From assembly GCF_016864555.1 (NCBI RefSeq), contig NZ_CP044011.1, forward strand, positions 2,747,501 through 2,811,500: a DNA stretch of 64,000 bases, given 5' to 3'. How positions within the stretch are numbered: the stretch's first letter is position 1; every line of letters begins with the position of its first letter. Below the pieces are notes generated by a model. That model was not told where the DNA came from. It did no database searches and worked only from the letters and a program-made list of their open reading frames with translations. This document shows, piece by piece, positions 46,257-57,290 of the stretch. Origin of the DNA: Sinorhizobium sp. BG8 (GTDB lineage Bacteria; Pseudomonadota; Alphaproteobacteria; Rhizobiales; Rhizobiaceae). The position numbers and the translations under genes are program-made.

Positions 46257-47360
46257 ATGTATCGGGGCAGGCTCGAACGGGATCTGAAACTGTGGGTTAA
46301 GGGTGGCCTCCTGGACGGAAGCACAGCGGACAGACTGCTTGCAGAATATGACGCGCGCGAGAGTAGCTTCAGTCTGGGGCGGGTACTCATGATCATTGCC
46401 GCGCTCCTCGTTTCAGCGGCCGCGCTGCTTCTCGTGGCGGCGAACTGGGAAGCGATACCACGTACGATCCGGCTCGGCGGGATCATCGCGCTCATCTGGG
46501 GGGCTTATCTCGGCGGTGGATGGCTCGCGGCGCGAGGGGCACCGCGGTTGTCGGCAGCGTTTCTCGTCGCAGGGACGCTATTTTTTGGCGGCGCGATCGC
46601 CCTGGTCGGCCAGATGTATCATCTCTCAGGGGATGCGACGCAGGCTATGCTCACGTGGTTTGCCGGCGCAGTCGCCGCCGCGGCGTTGTTTAGGTCCGGT
46701 GCTGTCACGGCTGTCGCCGGATTTCTGGCCTTTGCAGTGTCGGGTGTGGATTGGGGAGAAACATTGGGTCCGCCGAGCGATCTGCTCGTCTGGCTGATGC
46801 CGCTCCTTGCGGTGGTCGTACTGCTGCTTGCACGGTATACGGGCGCGAGCCGGGCGAGGCATCTCGCCTATCTTCAGGCTGTGGCCTGGCTTTTCCTTCT
46901 CTATATGGAGAACGACGGGAGGGTTACGGCGTTTGCGATCGCTGCAGGGGGTGCAATCTGCTACCTGCTTGCGACGCTGCGCATCTCGCCTCTTCATGCA
47001 ATGGCCAGGCAGGCGGGCTCGGCGCCGGCCTTCTACAGTTACCTCGTACTCCTCGGCGGGCTCTTCGTACTTCACTTCGAGAACCAGACGGTGGGCGGAA
47101 CGCTTGTGCTCGGGATCGTGACACTTGCCGTTGCGATCGGCGGGATCGTTCTCTCCGGCAGGGACAATGGCGCCGTCCGCTATCTGGCCTATGCCGCCTT
47201 CGCGGCCGAGACACTCTATCTTGCATCCGAAACGGTAGGGTCGATCATCGGGACGTCAGGCTTCTTCCTCGTTTCCGGTCTGGTCGTCGCATTGGTTGCA
47301 TGGATGGTGCTGCGACTCGAAAGGCGGTTTTCCGGAGCCGCGACAAAGGTGGAGGCTTGA
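46257..47360 (+). CDS. DUF2157 inner-membrane protein
   Basis: A 367-residue protein from ATG 46257 (GGTGGGG upstream). The N terminus, MYRGRLERDLKLWVKGGLLDGSTADRLLAEYDAR, is the cytoplasmic DUF2157 motif; then ten or so hydrophobic helices start with VLMIIAALLVSAAALLLVAANWEAIP. DUF2157 proteins are inner-membrane proteins of unknown function, usually paired with a GDYXXLXY protein, as here (next start 3 bases on). Several in-frame upstream codons to 45921 are probably noncoding. Confidence 0.88.
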   Translation: MYRGRLERDLKLWVKGGLLDGSTADRLLAEYDARESSFSLGRVLMIIAALLVSAAALLLVAANWEAIPRTIRLGGIIALIWGAYLGGGWLAARGAPRLSAAFLVAGTLFFGGAIALVGQMYHLSGDATQAMLTWFAGAVAAAALFRSGAVTAVAGFLAFAVSGVDWGETLGPPSDLLVWLMPLLAVVVLLLARYTGASRARHLAYLQAVAWLFLLYMENDGRVTAFAIAAGGAICYLLATLRISPLHAMARQAGSAPAFYSYLVLLGGLFVLHFENQTVGGTLVLGIVTLAVAIGGIVLSGRDNGAVRYLAYAAFAAETLYLASETVGSIIGTSGFFLVSGLVVALVAWMVLRLERRFSGAATKVEA

Positions 47361-47362
47361 TC

Positions 47363-47956
47363 ATGGCACGCGTCTTGTCCGGCTGGCATATTTCACCAGT
47401 TGTTGCAGGTCTCCTCGTGGCGGTGCTGCAAACGGCGATCATCGGTTACATGGTCGAGGGGCGCGCCTCGATCCTGCGGAGCGGCGCAGAGGTTCGGCTG
47501 AAAACACTGCCTGTCGACCCAAGGGACCTCCTGCGTGGCGACTACGTGGTGCTGAGCTACCCGATGTCGACAATACCGAGCACGATCATCACGGGCCCGA
47601 TCCCGTCGCGCTCGGGAGAGCAGCGGCTGAATGTAAGACTTCTGCCGGGCGCCGATGGCACCTGGACTGCGAGCGAGGCCTCGTTCGCGGATCTGGCCCC
47701 GGCGGCAGGCAGCGTGGTGGTGCGAAGCCTGCCCTTCGAATTCTATAGGAGCGGCGAGGGAGGGCTGCCTGAGACGCTCTTCGTGCAGTACGGCATCGAG
47801 CGCTACTATGTTCCGGAGGGCGAGGGCAGGGTCCTCGAGGATGCCCGCAACCAGGACGAGCTCGAAATCGACGCACGCGTGTCGGCGTCAGGCGAGATGC
47901 AAATCGCCCGTATCCTCCTGCGAGGCAAGCCCGTCTATGATGAGCCGCTCTATTGA
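47363..47956 (+). CDS. GDYXXLXY family protein
   Basis: A 197-residue protein whose ATG 47363 follows the DUF2157 stop by two bases (GGAGG upstream). One N-terminal membrane helix (VVAGLLVAVLQTAIIGYMVEG) leads to a periplasmic domain with the family motif PRDLLRGDYVVLSYPMS (GDYVVLSY) and later YGIERYYVPEGEG. It is the fixed partner of DUF2157. Function unknown; membrane-protein quality control or envelope roles have been guessed for the pair. Confidence 0.9.
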   Translation: MARVLSGWHISPVVAGLLVAVLQTAIIGYMVEGRASILRSGAEVRLKTLPVDPRDLLRGDYVVLSYPMSTIPSTIITGPIPSRSGEQRLNVRLLPGADGTWTASEASFADLAPAAGSVVVRSLPFEFYRSGEGGLPETLFVQYGIERYYVPEGEGRVLEDARNQDELEIDARVSASGEMQIARILLRGKPVYDEPLY

Positions 47957-48106
47957 CGGAAGGTTGCCCGATCCCCTGTTTAAATGTGGCACCGGCGTGT
48001 CACATTTTCCTTTGATCCCGCAGAATCGGATGATATAGAGACGCCGCGCTCGGGAAGACCACGTGCGGCGGCATTTGCGGCCCGGTGGCTATGCGGCTTT
48101 CTGAAC

Positions 48107-48191
<85 letters not shown>

Positions 48192-48469
48192 GGAACCACA
48201 AGATGCGGGATGGGTGTCCCGTCATGGCGTGGAACTGGCCTTTGCTCCGCTGCTTCGATGGATCGGAGGTGCGAGGCGGCTCGCATAAGAATGCTGCCCT
48301 TGTCCTCGAATCGGCTCCGGTTTGAGAGGGTTTGCGATCCAGCGCCATTTTGCTTGCCAAAAGGCCACAAAATTCAGTAAAGCCACACCCGGCAAATGGA
48401 CCCCGGAGGGGTGCTCGCGACAAACCGGCTTCCGGTCGAGCACCGCCAACTCGAAATAAAGGTTTGAAC

Positions 48470-49954
48470 ATGCAGGTTATCGAAACGCTCGCTGAAGGGC
48501 TGAAGCGCGAAATCAAGGTCGTTATTCCGGCCAAGGACATGGAAGCTCGCATGAACGAGCGCCTGGCAGAAGCCAAGGATCGCGTTCGCATCAACGGCTT
48601 TCGCCCGGGCAAGGTTCCGGTCGCACACCTGAAGAAGGTTTACGGCAAGTCCATCATGGCGGATCTCGTCAACGAGATCATCCGTGACCGTCCGACCGAA
48701 ATCCTTTCCGAGCGTGGCGAGAAGTCCGCGACGCAGCCTGAAGTCGCCATGACCGAAGATCAGGCGGAAGCCGAAAAGATCCTCAACGCAGAGGCCGATT
48801 TCGAGTTCACGCTGTCCTACGAAGTGATTCCGGCAATCGAACTCAAGGATGTCTCCGGCATCAAGGTCGTGCGCGAAGTCGTCGATATCGACGACAAGGA
48901 AGTCACCGACCAGATCCTGCGTATCGCCGAGAGCGCACGCACCTACGAGAGCAAGAAGGGCAAGGCCGCTGAAGGCGACCGCGTCACCATGGATTACCTC
49001 GGCAAGGTCGACGGCGTTGCCTTCGACGGCGGCAAGGATGAAGACGCGGAGCTGGTAATCGGCTCGAACCGCTTCATTCCGGGCTTTGAGGATCAGCTCG
49101 TCGGCCTGAAGTCAGGCGACGAAAAGGTGATCACCGTAACCTTCCCGGCCGACTATCCGGCTGCGAATCTGGCCGGCAAGGAAGCCACATTCGACATCAA
49201 TGTGAAGGACGTCGCCGCTCCGGCCGCGCTCGAAATCAACGATGAACTGGCAAAGACCCTCGGTCTCGAGTCCGCCGACCGCCTCAAGGAAGTCGTTCGC
49301 GGCCAGATCGAAAGCCAGTACGGCTCGATGACCCGCCAGAAGGTCAAGCGTCAGATCCTCGACCAGCTGGACGAAATGTACCAGTTCGACACGCCGCAGC
49401 GCCTGGTCGATGCCGAGTTCGAAAACATCTGGCGCCAGATCAACACCGACCTCCAGCAGGCTGGCAAGACCTTCGCAGACGAGGAAACGACCGAGGAAGA
49501 AGCACGCGTCGAGTATCGCAAGCTCGCCGAGCGTCGTGTTCGCCTCGGCCTGGTCCTCTCCGAAATCGGCGAGAAGGCTAACGTTCAGGTAAGCGACGAG
49601 GAAATGCAGCGCTCGCTGTTCGAACAGCTTCGCCAGTTCCCCGGCCAGGAAAAGCAGATCCTCGAATATTTCCAGAAGACCCCGGGTGCAGCCGCTTCGC
49701 TCCGCGCTCCGCTTTTCGAAGAGAAGGTTGTCGACCATCTCCTCGGCGAAGTGAACGTCACGGACAAGACGGTTTCGAAGGAAGAGCTTCTGGCTGACGA
49801 CGAAGCCGAAGGCGACGCAAAGTCCGAAGCCAAGAAGGCTGCGCCGAAGAAGAAGGCCGCTGCCAAGGCTGACGCCGAGGAAGGCGAGGAAGCTGCCGCT
49901 CCGAAGAAGAAGGCCGCCGCCAAGAAGAAGGCTGCCGACGACACCGCCGAGTAA
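48470..49954 (+). CDS. tig: Trigger factor, ribosome-bound chaperone/prolyl isomerase
   Basis: A 494-residue protein. ATG 48470 (AAAGG upstream) gives [21 protein letters not shown]. The ribosome-binding signature is [16 protein letters not shown] near residues 45-60. The FKBP domain ([17 protein letters not shown] ... [18 protein letters not shown]) is at about 160-245, and the long helical chaperone region follows. The last 50 residues are an Ala/Lys/Glu low-complexity tail ([20 protein letters not shown]), common in rhizobial homologues but absent from E. coli. It chaperones nascent chains at the ribosome exit. Confidence 0.96.
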   Translation: MQVIETLAEGLKREIKVVIPAKDMEARMNERLAEAKDRVRINGFRPGKVPVAHLKKVYGKSIMADLVNEIIRDRPTEILSERGEKSATQPEVAMTEDQAEAEKILNAEADFEFTLSYEVIPAIELKDVSGIKVVREVVDIDDKEVTDQILRIAESARTYESKKGKAAEGDRVTMDYLGKVDGVAFDGGKDEDAELVIGSNRFIPGFEDQLVGLKSGDEKVITVTFPADYPAANLAGKEATFDINVKDVAAPAALEINDELAKTLGLESADRLKEVVRGQIESQYGSMTRQKVKRQILDQLDEMYQFDTPQRLVDAEFENIWRQINTDLQQAGKTFADEETTEEEARVEYRKLAERRVRLGLVLSEIGEKANVQVSDEEMQRSLFEQLRQFPGQEKQILEYFQKTPGAAASLRAPLFEEKVVDHLLGEVNVTDKTVSKEELLADDEAEGDAKSEAKKAAPKKKAAAKADAEEGEEAAAPKKKAAAKKKAADDTAE

Positions 49955-50269
49955 TTTCCGGCGCCTCGCGCGACAAATCTTGAAGGGCCGTCCCGCAAGG
50001 GGCGGCCTTTTGCGTTTGAGGCCGGATTGCCGACAGCGTCCATGAAGTAATGTCTTCCGGGACGGGCTATCGGTTTCCAGATGCAATCATATGCGGAGGT
50101 TTAGTGACAAGGCGCGCCCTGCGAACCCAATGGATCGCGGCGCGCCGCGCACTTGGTGTCGCCACGTCGCCAAACATCAGCCGAACGCAACCGCGCTCAC
50201 TTCAACGTGTGTTGAAGGGCGCGGCAGACGCAGAGAATGGGGTGATTGAAGGCGGCTGTGGCTGACGGG
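49955..50269. other. Gap between convergent tig and sthA
   Basis: About 315 bases. Apart from the tig terminator I see two nearby GGCGCGCC-like palindromic cores around 50110 and 50140 and no coding frame with support. Confidence 0.45.
49983..50011 (+). terminator. Intrinsic terminator after tig
   Basis: AAGGGCCGTCCC-GCAA-GGGGCGGCCTTTT, a GC-rich stem with a four-base loop and T run, about 30 bases after the stop codon. Confidence 0.88.
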
Positions 50270-51676
50270 TCAGTCGGCCCTCTTGATCTCGCCCATGCGG
50301 TTCCAGGCGTCGAGGCCGGCGATCTTATAGGCTTCTGCGAGGGTGGGGTAGTTGAACGTATTCTCTACGAAATACTCGACTGTTCCCTTGAGGTTCAGCA
50401 CGGCCTGGCCGATGTGAACGAGCTCGGTCGCCCCTTCGCCGACGATATGGACGCCGAGGAGGCGGCGCGTCTTCAGCGAGAAGATCAACTTGAGCAGGCC
50501 GGAGTCGAGCCCCATGATGTGGCCGCGCGACGTTTCGCGGAAACGGGCGAGCCCGCACTCATAGGGAATGCCGCGCTCCTTCACTTCCTCTTCAGTCAGT
50601 CCGCAGGTGGAAATCTCCGGAACGGCGTAGATGCCGTAGGGGAAATACTTCGGCGGCTCCTTGGCGATTGCGCCGACGGCAACCCGTGCCGCGATTCGAC
50701 CCTGTTCCATCGAGGTGGAAGCGAGGCTCGGGAAGCCGACCACGTCGCCCGCGGCGTAGATATGCGGAACTTCGGTCTGGAAAGTCTCGGCATTGACCTT
50801 CAGCCGCCCACGGCTGTCGGCCGTCAGCCCGGCGGCTGCGAGGTTCAACGTGTCCGTTGCACCCATCCGGCCGGCGGCATAGAGCACCATGTCGGTCACT
50901 ACGACGCGGCCGTTGTCGAGCTTGATCGAGCATTTGCCGTTCTCGAGTTTCTCGACGGTTTCCGCCTTCTGACCGAGGATCAGCTTCATGTTGCGGTCTC
51001 GAAGCTGATAGATGAAGTCATCGACGATTTCGTTGTCGATGAATTCCAGAATGGTTGACTTCGGATCGATGACGGTGACCGCCGTGTCCAGGGCGCTGAA
51101 GATAGTGGCGTATTCGATGCCGATGACCCCGGCGCCGATGACCGCCATCGAACGAGGCAGGTCGGTGATATCGAGCAGCTCGTCGCTGTCCAGGACGGCC
51201 TGGCCGTCGAAGGGGATGTTCGAGGGGCGATAGGGCTTCGTGCCGACCGCGAGCATGATGCTCTTGCCCGTCACATGGATGGTTTCGCCATCGTCCTTGA
51301 TGATCTGGAGCGTTTCAGGCGTGACGAAGCTCGCCTTGCCACGCATGTGCTGCACGCGATTGCGTGCGAACTGGTGCTCCAGAACCTCGACCTCGTGATC
51401 GAGCGTAATCAGGAGGCGGCGGCGCAGATCCTCGGCACTGATTTCTTGCTTGACCCGATAGGCCCTGCCGTAGAAGCCACGCTCGCGCCAGCCGGAAAGG
51501 TTGAGGGCGGTCTCGCGCAATGTCTTCGAGGGAATGGTGCCGGTGTGCACGGAGACGCCGCCGACCCGCTTGCCCTGTTCGATGACAAGGACCTTGTGGC
51601 CAAGCTTGGCAGCCTGGATCGCCCCCCGGCGTCCTGCTGGGCCACTGCCGACAACAACGAGATCGTACTGGTTCAT
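50270..51676 (-). CDS. sthA: Si-specific NAD(P)+ transhydrogenase (soluble)
   Basis: A 468-residue flavoprotein of the pyridine-nucleotide disulfide oxidoreductase family. Start at 51676 (MNQYDLVVVGSGPAG); the frame runs on to 51733. FAD motif GSGPAGRRGAIQAAK, NAD(P) motif IGAGVIGIEYATIFSAL, and a C-terminal dimerisation domain with LLGVHIVGEGATELVHIGQAVL. The position of the redox cysteines in dihydrolipoamide dehydrogenases (CxxxxC) reads VGGVSVHTGTIPSKT, without either cysteine. That excludes disulfide reductase activity and fits SthA, which equilibrates NADPH and NADH. It is divergent from corA. Confidence 0.9.
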   Translation of the reverse strand: MNQYDLVVVGSGPAGRRGAIQAAKLGHKVLVIEQGKRVGGVSVHTGTIPSKTLRETALNLSGWRERGFYGRAYRVKQEISAEDLRRRLLITLDHEVEVLEHQFARNRVQHMRGKASFVTPETLQIIKDDGETIHVTGKSIMLAVGTKPYRPSNIPFDGQAVLDSDELLDITDLPRSMAVIGAGVIGIEYATIFSALDTAVTVIDPKSTILEFIDNEIVDDFIYQLRDRNMKLILGQKAETVEKLENGKCSIKLDNGRVVVTDMVLYAAGRMGATDTLNLAAAGLTADSRGRLKVNAETFQTEVPHIYAAGDVVGFPSLASTSMEQGRIAARVAVGAIAKEPPKYFPYGIYAVPEISTCGLTEEEVKERGIPYECGLARFRETSRGHIMGLDSGLLKLIFSLKTRRLLGVHIVGEGATELVHIGQAVLNLKGTVEYFVENTFNYPTLAEAYKIAGLDAWNRMGEIKRAD

Positions 51677-51882
51677 GGGTACTTCCGGAGATGAGATGGA
51701 ATCATTGTGCGATGCGGAAATTTTCATCCTCAAGCGACTATATGGTCAATCTTACAATTTAATAAAAGCATTATGTCAGGCTCCCAGTCCTGCGGATGTC
51801 AAGTCGTCGCCTGCGGGAGTATAATCCAAAGCGGCTAACGCGCCGTACCCGTGTGGAGTTGAGACTAGGATGGGAGGGGACT

Positions 51883-52947
51883 ATGGCGGTGGGAACGAGC
51901 AGCAAGGTTCGCACGATGACCTCTGGCGCGAACACGGCGGACCTCGATGGCGCCATGCCGGCTAGCCTGCCACCTCGGCCCGGTGTTGTTGCAGCGGCGG
52001 TCTACGAGAACGGGAAGCGCATTCGCGACATCAAGATCGAGGAGGCGACCGCCTGGAGGGAGCGGCCGGGCACGGTCGTGTGGATCGGGCTCCATGAACC
52101 GGACGATCCTCTGTTGCGAGAAGTTCAGGCGGCCTTCGGGCTACATGACCTGGCAATCGAAGATGCCTGCCACGCCCACCAGCGACCGAAGCTCGAAATC
52201 TACGGCGACGCCATGTTCGTCGTGGCGCGCACGGCACACATGAAGGACGATGTGATCGTCTTCGGCGAAACGCACATCTTCGTCGGCCGCGGCTATGTCG
52301 TGTCGGTACGCCACGGACCCTCGACGTCCTACAATCTGGTGCGCCAACGCTGCGAGGCCACGCCCGTTTCGCTTGCACAAGGCGAGAACTATATCCTCTA
52401 TTCCATCCTCGATTTCATCGTCGACAACTACCTGCCCGTGGTCGAGGCGATCCACGAGGAGGTCGAGGAACTCGAAGAGCGTGTGCTGAGAGAGCGGTTG
52501 GACAAGAGGGACGTCGAGCGTCTCTACCTCCTGCGTCGCAATCTTCTGCGCTTGCGCAATGCGGTGGTTCCGCTCGTAGATGTGTGCCGGCGCCATGAGC
52601 ACCTCGAACTCCCGGGAATGGATGCGAACCTTCACACGCTCTTCCGGGATGTCACTGATCATGTCCGCCGCGTGCAGGAGGATATCGATTCGCTCCGCGA
52701 GGTTCTGGCGTTCACGTTCGAGGCGAGCCTGATGATAGGGCAGTCCGAGCAGACTGAGATCGCACGCAAGCTTGCCTCCTGGGCGGCAATTCTCGCTGTA
52801 CCGACGGCAATAGCCGGGATCTACGGGATGAATTTCTCGGAAATGCCGGAGCTCCACATGCGCTACGGATACTTCATCGTGCTGCTGGTGATCGTCACGC
52901 TGTGCTTGACGCTCTACCGCTTCTTCCGACGTGCGAAGTGGCTTTGA
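51883..52947 (+). CDS. CorA family divalent-cation transporter
   Basis: A 354-residue protein. GGGAGGGG at 51872-51879 marks ATG 51883 as the start, although the frame is open from 51796. A large cytoplasmic domain (about 1-290) with a long stalk helix (EAIHEEVEELEERVLRERLDKRDVERLYLLRRNLLRLR) leads to two C-terminal membrane helices. The ion-selectivity loop YGMNF lies between them. CorA pentamers import Mg2+ (some members also move Co2+, Ni2+ or Zn2+). The cation is assigned by family. Confidence 0.92.
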   Translation: MAVGTSSKVRTMTSGANTADLDGAMPASLPPRPGVVAAAVYENGKRIRDIKIEEATAWRERPGTVVWIGLHEPDDPLLREVQAAFGLHDLAIEDACHAHQRPKLEIYGDAMFVVARTAHMKDDVIVFGETHIFVGRGYVVSVRHGPSTSYNLVRQRCEATPVSLAQGENYILYSILDFIVDNYLPVVEAIHEEVEELEERVLRERLDKRDVERLYLLRRNLLRLRNAVVPLVDVCRRHEHLELPGMDANLHTLFRDVTDHVRRVQEDIDSLREVLAFTFEASLMIGQSEQTEIARKLASWAAILAVPTAIAGIYGMNFSEMPELHMRYGYFIVLLVIVTLCLTLYRFFRRAKWL

Positions 52948-52965
52948 GCGCGCTCACTGCCGATC

Positions 52966-53826
52966 TCAGATCAGCCGCAACCCCTTGAGGCTCGCGTGAC
53001 CGTCCTTTCCGATGATGATGTGATCGTGGACCGTGATTCCGAGGGGCTTGGCGGTGTCGATGATCGTCTTGGTCATGTCGATATCGGCGCGTGACGGCGT
53101 GGGATCGCCTGACGGATGATTGTGCACAAGGATGATCGCGGTCGCCGAAAGCTCGAGCGCCCGCTTGACGACTTCGCGTGGATAGACGGGCGTGTGGTCG
53201 ACCGTGCCGAGCCCCTGCACCTCATCGGCTATGAGGGCATTGCGTTTGTCGAGAAAGATAATGCGGAACTGCTCGCGCGCCTCGTGCGCCATGGCGGCGT
53301 GGCAATAGGCGATCAACGACGACCAGGACGACAGGACCTGCTTGTTGCGGATCTCGCTCTTCAGCATGCGCTGCGCGGCCGCAGCCGTGAGCTTCAGGTC
53401 GAGCGCGACGGCCTCTCCGATGCCCTTCACTTCCTGCAGAAGCGCCGGCGGCGCGCCAAATACATTGGCGAGCGTTCCGAAGCGCTCAAGCAGCGCCTTG
53501 GCGATAGGCTTCGTGTCCCTGCGCGGAATGAGACGAAAGAGGATCAGTTCTAGAAGTTCGTAGTCGGCAAGGGCCGTCTCTCCACTGTCGCGAAAGCGCG
53601 CGCGCAAACGGTCGCGGTGGCCATGATAGTGGGCATCGCCGACGCCCTTGCTCGCGGCAGGAGACAGCTTGCCGAGAGAAGTGGAGCGCGCGCGTTGCTC
53701 GGCGAAGTGGCCGCGTTCGTCGTTCGCGCCGAAGAGGTCAGTCGCGCCGCCTGCCGAACCTCCGCCGTCCGGGTCGCGGCGGGGAGGGCTTCTCGGATCA
53801 TCTGAGCCGGCAGGCGTTTTCGTCAT
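52966..53826 (-). CDS. radC: RadC/JAB-domain protein
   Basis: A 286-residue protein. Residues 1-70 are a low-complexity Gly/Ala/Asp region. A helix-hairpin-helix ([17 protein letters not shown]) follows, then the MPN/JAMM domain, with the metal motif [17 protein letters not shown] (H-x-H ... D) complete. Despite the name, RadC proteins have no proven recombination role; the JAMM site predicts a zinc hydrolase. It is the last gene of the phaC-sfsA-map-radC cluster, eight bases after map. Confidence 0.9.
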   Translation of the reverse strand: MTKTPAGSDDPRSPPRRDPDGGGSAGGATDLFGANDERGHFAEQRARSTSLGKLSPAASKGVGDAHYHGHRDRLRARFRDSGETALADYELLELILFRLIPRRDTKPIAKALLERFGTLANVFGAPPALLQEVKGIGEAVALDLKLTAAAAQRMLKSEIRNKQVLSSWSSLIAYCHAAMAHEAREQFRIIFLDKRNALIADEVQGLGTVDHTPVYPREVVKRALELSATAIILVHNHPSGDPTPSRADIDMTKTIIDTAKPLGITVHDHIIIGKDGHASLKGLRLI

Positions 53827-53834
53827 CCGTTACT

Positions 53835-54665
53835 CTAGTTGGCCGGAAGCCCGGGACGGTCGAGGCCGGCCGGAGAGAGCGTGAAGATTTCGCAGCCGGT
53901 GGCGGTGACGCCGACGGCGTGCTCGTACTGAGCCGAAAGTGACCGGTCACGTGTCACTGCCGTCCAGCCGTCGGAGAGGACCTTCACGTGGGGGCGGCCG
54001 AGATTGATCATCGGCTCGATGGTGAAGATCATTCCCTCCTTCATTTCCGGCCCTTCGTTCGCCCGGCCGTAGTGGAGGATGTTCGGGGCATCGTGGAAGA
54101 GGCGTCCCACCCCGTGACCGCAGAAATCACGCACGACCGAACAGCGCTCGGCCTCGGCATAGGACTGGATTGCCTCGCCGATGGCGCCGGTACGGGCGCC
54201 GGGCTTTACCGCCGCCACGCCACGCATCAGGCATTCGTAGGTGACTTCCAGCAGCCGCTCGGCGGCGCGCTTGATCTGGCCGACGGGATACATCCGGCTC
54301 GAATCGCCGTGCCAGCCGTCGAGAACGTAGGTCACGTCGATATTGACGACATCACCTTCGCGCAGCGGCTTGTCGTTCGGTATGCCGTGGCAGACAACAT
54401 GATTGATCGAGGTGCACGACGACTTCGTGTAGCCCCGGTAGTTCAGCGTTGCGGGCAGGGCGCCATGATCCATGCCGAACTCGAAGACGAAACGGTCGAT
54501 CACGTCCGTCGAAACGCCCGGGACAACAAGCGCAGAAAGTTCATCAAGGCAACGCGCCGTCAGCTGGCAGGCCTTTCGCATGCCTGCGAACGCTTCCGCG
54601 TCATAAAGACGGATGACGCCCGTGTTCTTCAGGGGGGCGGAAAGGGCGTCGACGTAGGTAACCAT
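53835..54665 (-). CDS. map: Type I methionine aminopeptidase
   Basis: A 276-residue enzyme that removes the initiator methionine. The five metal ligands are present: NIDVTYVLDGWHGDSSRMY (two Asp), CGHGVGRLFHDAPNILHYG (His), IFTIEPMINLG (Glu) and EHAVGVTATG (Glu). An N-terminal extension of about 20 residues precedes the core. It follows sfsA by 29 bases and precedes radC by eight, one transcript. Confidence 0.95.
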   Translation of the reverse strand: MVTYVDALSAPLKNTGVIRLYDAEAFAGMRKACQLTARCLDELSALVVPGVSTDVIDRFVFEFGMDHGALPATLNYRGYTKSSCTSINHVVCHGIPNDKPLREGDVVNIDVTYVLDGWHGDSSRMYPVGQIKRAAERLLEVTYECLMRGVAAVKPGARTGAIGEAIQSYAEAERCSVVRDFCGHGVGRLFHDAPNILHYGRANEGPEMKEGMIFTIEPMINLGRPHVKVLSDGWTAVTRDRSLSAQYEHAVGVTATGCEIFTLSPAGLDRPGLPAN

Positions 54666-54694
54666 AACGGGGCTTTCGATTGTCTCTTAGAAGT

Positions 54695-55414
54695 TCATAG
54701 AGTAGCTATGCCGGGTTCGTCCATCTCGATCAATGCAGTAGGTCGAATTTGCTTGCGCGAAACCTCGCATTTGACTGCATACGCCTCCACGCCGCGTTTC
54801 AGGGCGCGCTCGAAGGCAACGGCGTAGACCGGATCGAGATCGCGGCAGATGCGAAAGCGCAGGCAATCCGGGCGCTGAACTATGTATAGCATGACTGCGC
54901 GATGTCCCGCCTCTGCCATATCGCCGAGTTCCTCGAGATGTTTTGTTCCTCGTACTGTGGCGGTGTCAGGAAATTCCGCCAGTTCTGGCGTTCGCCGGAA
55001 ATGAACGTTCTTCACTTCGACATAGGCGGTCCTGAGAAGCGGTCCCGACAGCAGGAGATCGACCCGGGAGTTGCGTCCGTATTTGCGCTCGCGCTCGATG
55101 ACCGGGTAATCCTTCAGATTGCCGACCAGTCCTTCCCGGATAGCCTCCTCAGCCAGCCGGTTCGGAAGTCCAGTGTTGATGCCGACGACCGTACCGCCTG
55201 CCTCGACGAGTTCGAGGCGGTGGCGATACTTGCGCAGCGCGCCGTCATGCTCCGATATCCAGATGCGCGATCCGGGCGCCGTGAGCCCGCGCATCGAGCC
55301 AGTGTTCGGGCATGACCCGGTGATCGCCCGGCCATCGTCGAGTACGGCGTCGAAGAGAAAGCGCTTGTAACGCTGGACGAGCGTCGCTGGCACGAGGGGC
55401 GGATCGAAGATCAT
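54695..55414 (-). CDS. sfsA: SfsA family DNA/sugar-fermentation protein
   Basis: A 239-residue protein. Start at 55414 ([22 protein letters not shown]); an in-frame codon at 55468 overlaps phaC and is less likely. SfsA signatures are [19 protein letters not shown] with YVEVKNVHF, and [16 protein letters not shown]. The fold combines an OB-like domain and a nuclease-like core with Asp/Glu-x-Lys. E. coli SfsA was named for stimulating maltose metabolism; the biochemical role is unsettled. It lies 19 bases after phaC. Confidence 0.93.
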   Translation of the reverse strand: MIFDPPLVPATLVQRYKRFLFDAVLDDGRAITGSCPNTGSMRGLTAPGSRIWISEHDGALRKYRHRLELVEAGGTVVGINTGLPNRLAEEAIREGLVGNLKDYPVIERERKYGRNSRVDLLLSGPLLRTAYVEVKNVHFRRTPELAEFPDTATVRGTKHLEELGDMAEAGHRAVMLYIVQRPDCLRFRICRDLDPVYAVAFERALKRGVEAYAVKCEVSRKQIRPTALIEMDEPGIATL

Positions 55415-55433
55415 TGGTGGCTTTGGCTCGGCG

Positions 55434-57290
55434 TCAGGCTCGCATCTGAACGTAGGAGCCCGGCGCATCCTCGATCGAGTTCAACGGGCCGCCGGTCTTG
55501 CGCGCCGGAACCTTCCGGTCGTCGAGGCTCTCGATCCATGCGTGCCAGTGGGGCCACCACGAGCCGGGCGTCTCGCTTGCCTTGGCGACCCAATCCTCGA
55601 AATCGCCTTTCGGAGGACCGCCGGTCCAGAACTGGTACTTCATCTTGTCCGGAGGGTTGACCACGCCCGCGATGTGTCCGGAACCGGACATCACGTAGGT
55701 TACCTTTCCGCCGAAGTACTGGCTTCCGACGAAGACCGATTTGGCGGGGGCGATGTGGTCTTCCTTGGGCGCGAGGTTATAGACCGGGATCTTCACGTCC
55801 TTGAGGGAAAGCTTCTTCCCGGCGATCACCATCTCGCCTTTTGTGAGGTTATTCTTGAGATAGCAATTACGCAAATAATACGAGTGGTTGGCCGCTGCCA
55901 TTCGAGTGGAATCCGAATTCCAGTAGAGCAGGTCAAAAGGCATCGGCTCCTGCCCCTTGAGGTAGTTGTTGACGAAGTAGGGCCAGATCAGTTCCGAGGC
56001 GCGCAGCATGTTGAATGCCGTGGCCATCTTCGAGCCTTCCAGGTACCCCGTCGTCTTCATTCCGCGCTCGATCATCTCGATCTGCTCTTCGTCCGCGAAG
56101 ACCTTGAGGTCGCCGGCAAAGGTAAAATCGACCTGGGTTGCGAAGAAGGTCGCGGATCGGATGCGCTTGTCGCCCTCCTGAGCGTGGAGCGCGAGCGTGG
56201 CGGCAAGGAGCGTTCCGCCCACGCAGTAACCGATGGCGTTGACGCCTTCCTCGCCGGTTGCGCGTTCGATCGTATCGAGCGCGAAGCCGACGCCTTCCCG
56301 TGCATAGGACTCCCAGTCCTTCTCGGCATGGCGGCCGTCGGGGTTGACCCAGGAGATGACGAATACCGTGTGGCCCTGGTCCACTGCCCATTTGATGAAG
56401 GACTTCTGCGGATTGAGATCGAGGACGTAGAACTTGTTGATCCAGGGCGGGCAGATCAACAGCGGCCGCTTCAGCACTTCGGCGGTCGTCGCGTCATATT
56501 GCAGGACCTGGCAGATGTCGCTCTGGGCGATGACCTTGCCGGGCGTTATCGCAAGGTTCTCTCCGATGGCGAACTTGCTCGTATCCGTCTGACGCAGCTT
56601 CAGGTCGCCTCGACCGGCGGCTATGTCCTCCGCAAGCATTTTCATGCCCCGCACGAGATTGGCGCCACTCGTGGCGACAGTCTCGCGGTAGAGCTGGGGG
56701 TTAGTCGTGACGAAATTCGTCGGCGAAACTGCGCTGGCGATCTGCTTGACGTAGAACTGGGCCTTGTGGCGCGTATGCTCGTCCAGGCCGTCGGCATGGG
56801 TGACCAGCTTTTCGGCCCAGTCCGAGGTCACGAAGTAGGCCTGGCGAAGGAAGTCGAAGAACGGATGTTTCACCCAGTCTTCATCGGCGAATCGCTTGTC
56901 CGCCCGGTGGGGGTCATCCTCCTCCACCGGTTGCTCCCCACCCATCTTCTGCAGTGTACGGGACCAGATCGAAAAGAAGCTGCCGAGGAGCTCGGTCTGC
57001 GCGTCAAGTGTGCGGCGCGGGTCTGACAGCCAGTATTCGGAGACCTTGGAAAGTGTCTTGACCATGTCGACGAGGGGCTCGGCGACGGTATCTACCTTTT
57101 CGCCGCTTTCGCGCGGCGCAAGCCAAGCCGAGGCCGCCTTGCCCATCTGCTCGACGGTTCGGGCCAGATTGACGGCCAGCGCTTCGGGGTCCTTCACGAT
57201 GTACGGCTCTATTGTCTTTGGATCGAAACCAGCAAATCCGGTAGCTGCGTCGGCGGCTTCGCGGGCCTCGGCGTCTGTCTTTTCCGCCAC
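55434..57290 (-). CDS. phaC: Class I poly(3-hydroxyalkanoate) polymerase
   Basis: A 618-residue synthase. The lipase-like box is GYCVGG with nucleophile C356. The Asp and His of the triad lie in [15 protein letters not shown] and [13 protein letters not shown]. The N-terminal PhaC domain is present ([15 protein letters not shown]). The length fits class I enzymes, which act alone on 3-hydroxybutyryl-CoA to form storage granules. Phasin, phaA or phaB genes are not adjacent; in rhizobia phaAB lie elsewhere. It heads the phaC-sfsA-map-radC cluster and is divergent from a small lipoprotein gene. Confidence 0.95.
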   Translation of the reverse strand: MAEKTDAEAREAADAATGFAGFDPKTIEPYIVKDPEALAVNLARTVEQMGKAASAWLAPRESGEKVDTVAEPLVDMVKTLSKVSEYWLSDPRRTLDAQTELLGSFFSIWSRTLQKMGGEQPVEEDDPHRADKRFADEDWVKHPFFDFLRQAYFVTSDWAEKLVTHADGLDEHTRHKAQFYVKQIASAVSPTNFVTTNPQLYRETVATSGANLVRGMKMLAEDIAAGRGDLKLRQTDTSKFAIGENLAITPGKVIAQSDICQVLQYDATTAEVLKRPLLICPPWINKFYVLDLNPQKSFIKWAVDQGHTVFVISWVNPDGRHAEKDWESYAREGVGFALDTIERATGEEGVNAIGYCVGGTLLAATLALHAQEGDKRIRSATFFATQVDFTFAGDLKVFADEEQIEMIERGMKTTGYLEGSKMATAFNMLRASELIWPYFVNNYLKGQEPMPFDLLYWNSDSTRMAAANHSYYLRNCYLKNNLTKGEMVIAGKKLSLKDVKIPVYNLAPKEDHIAPAKSVFVGSQYFGGKVTYVMSGSGHIAGVVNPPDKMKYQFWTGGPPKGDFEDWVAKASETPGSWWPHWHAWIESLDDRKVPARKTGGPLNSIEDAPGSYVQMRA

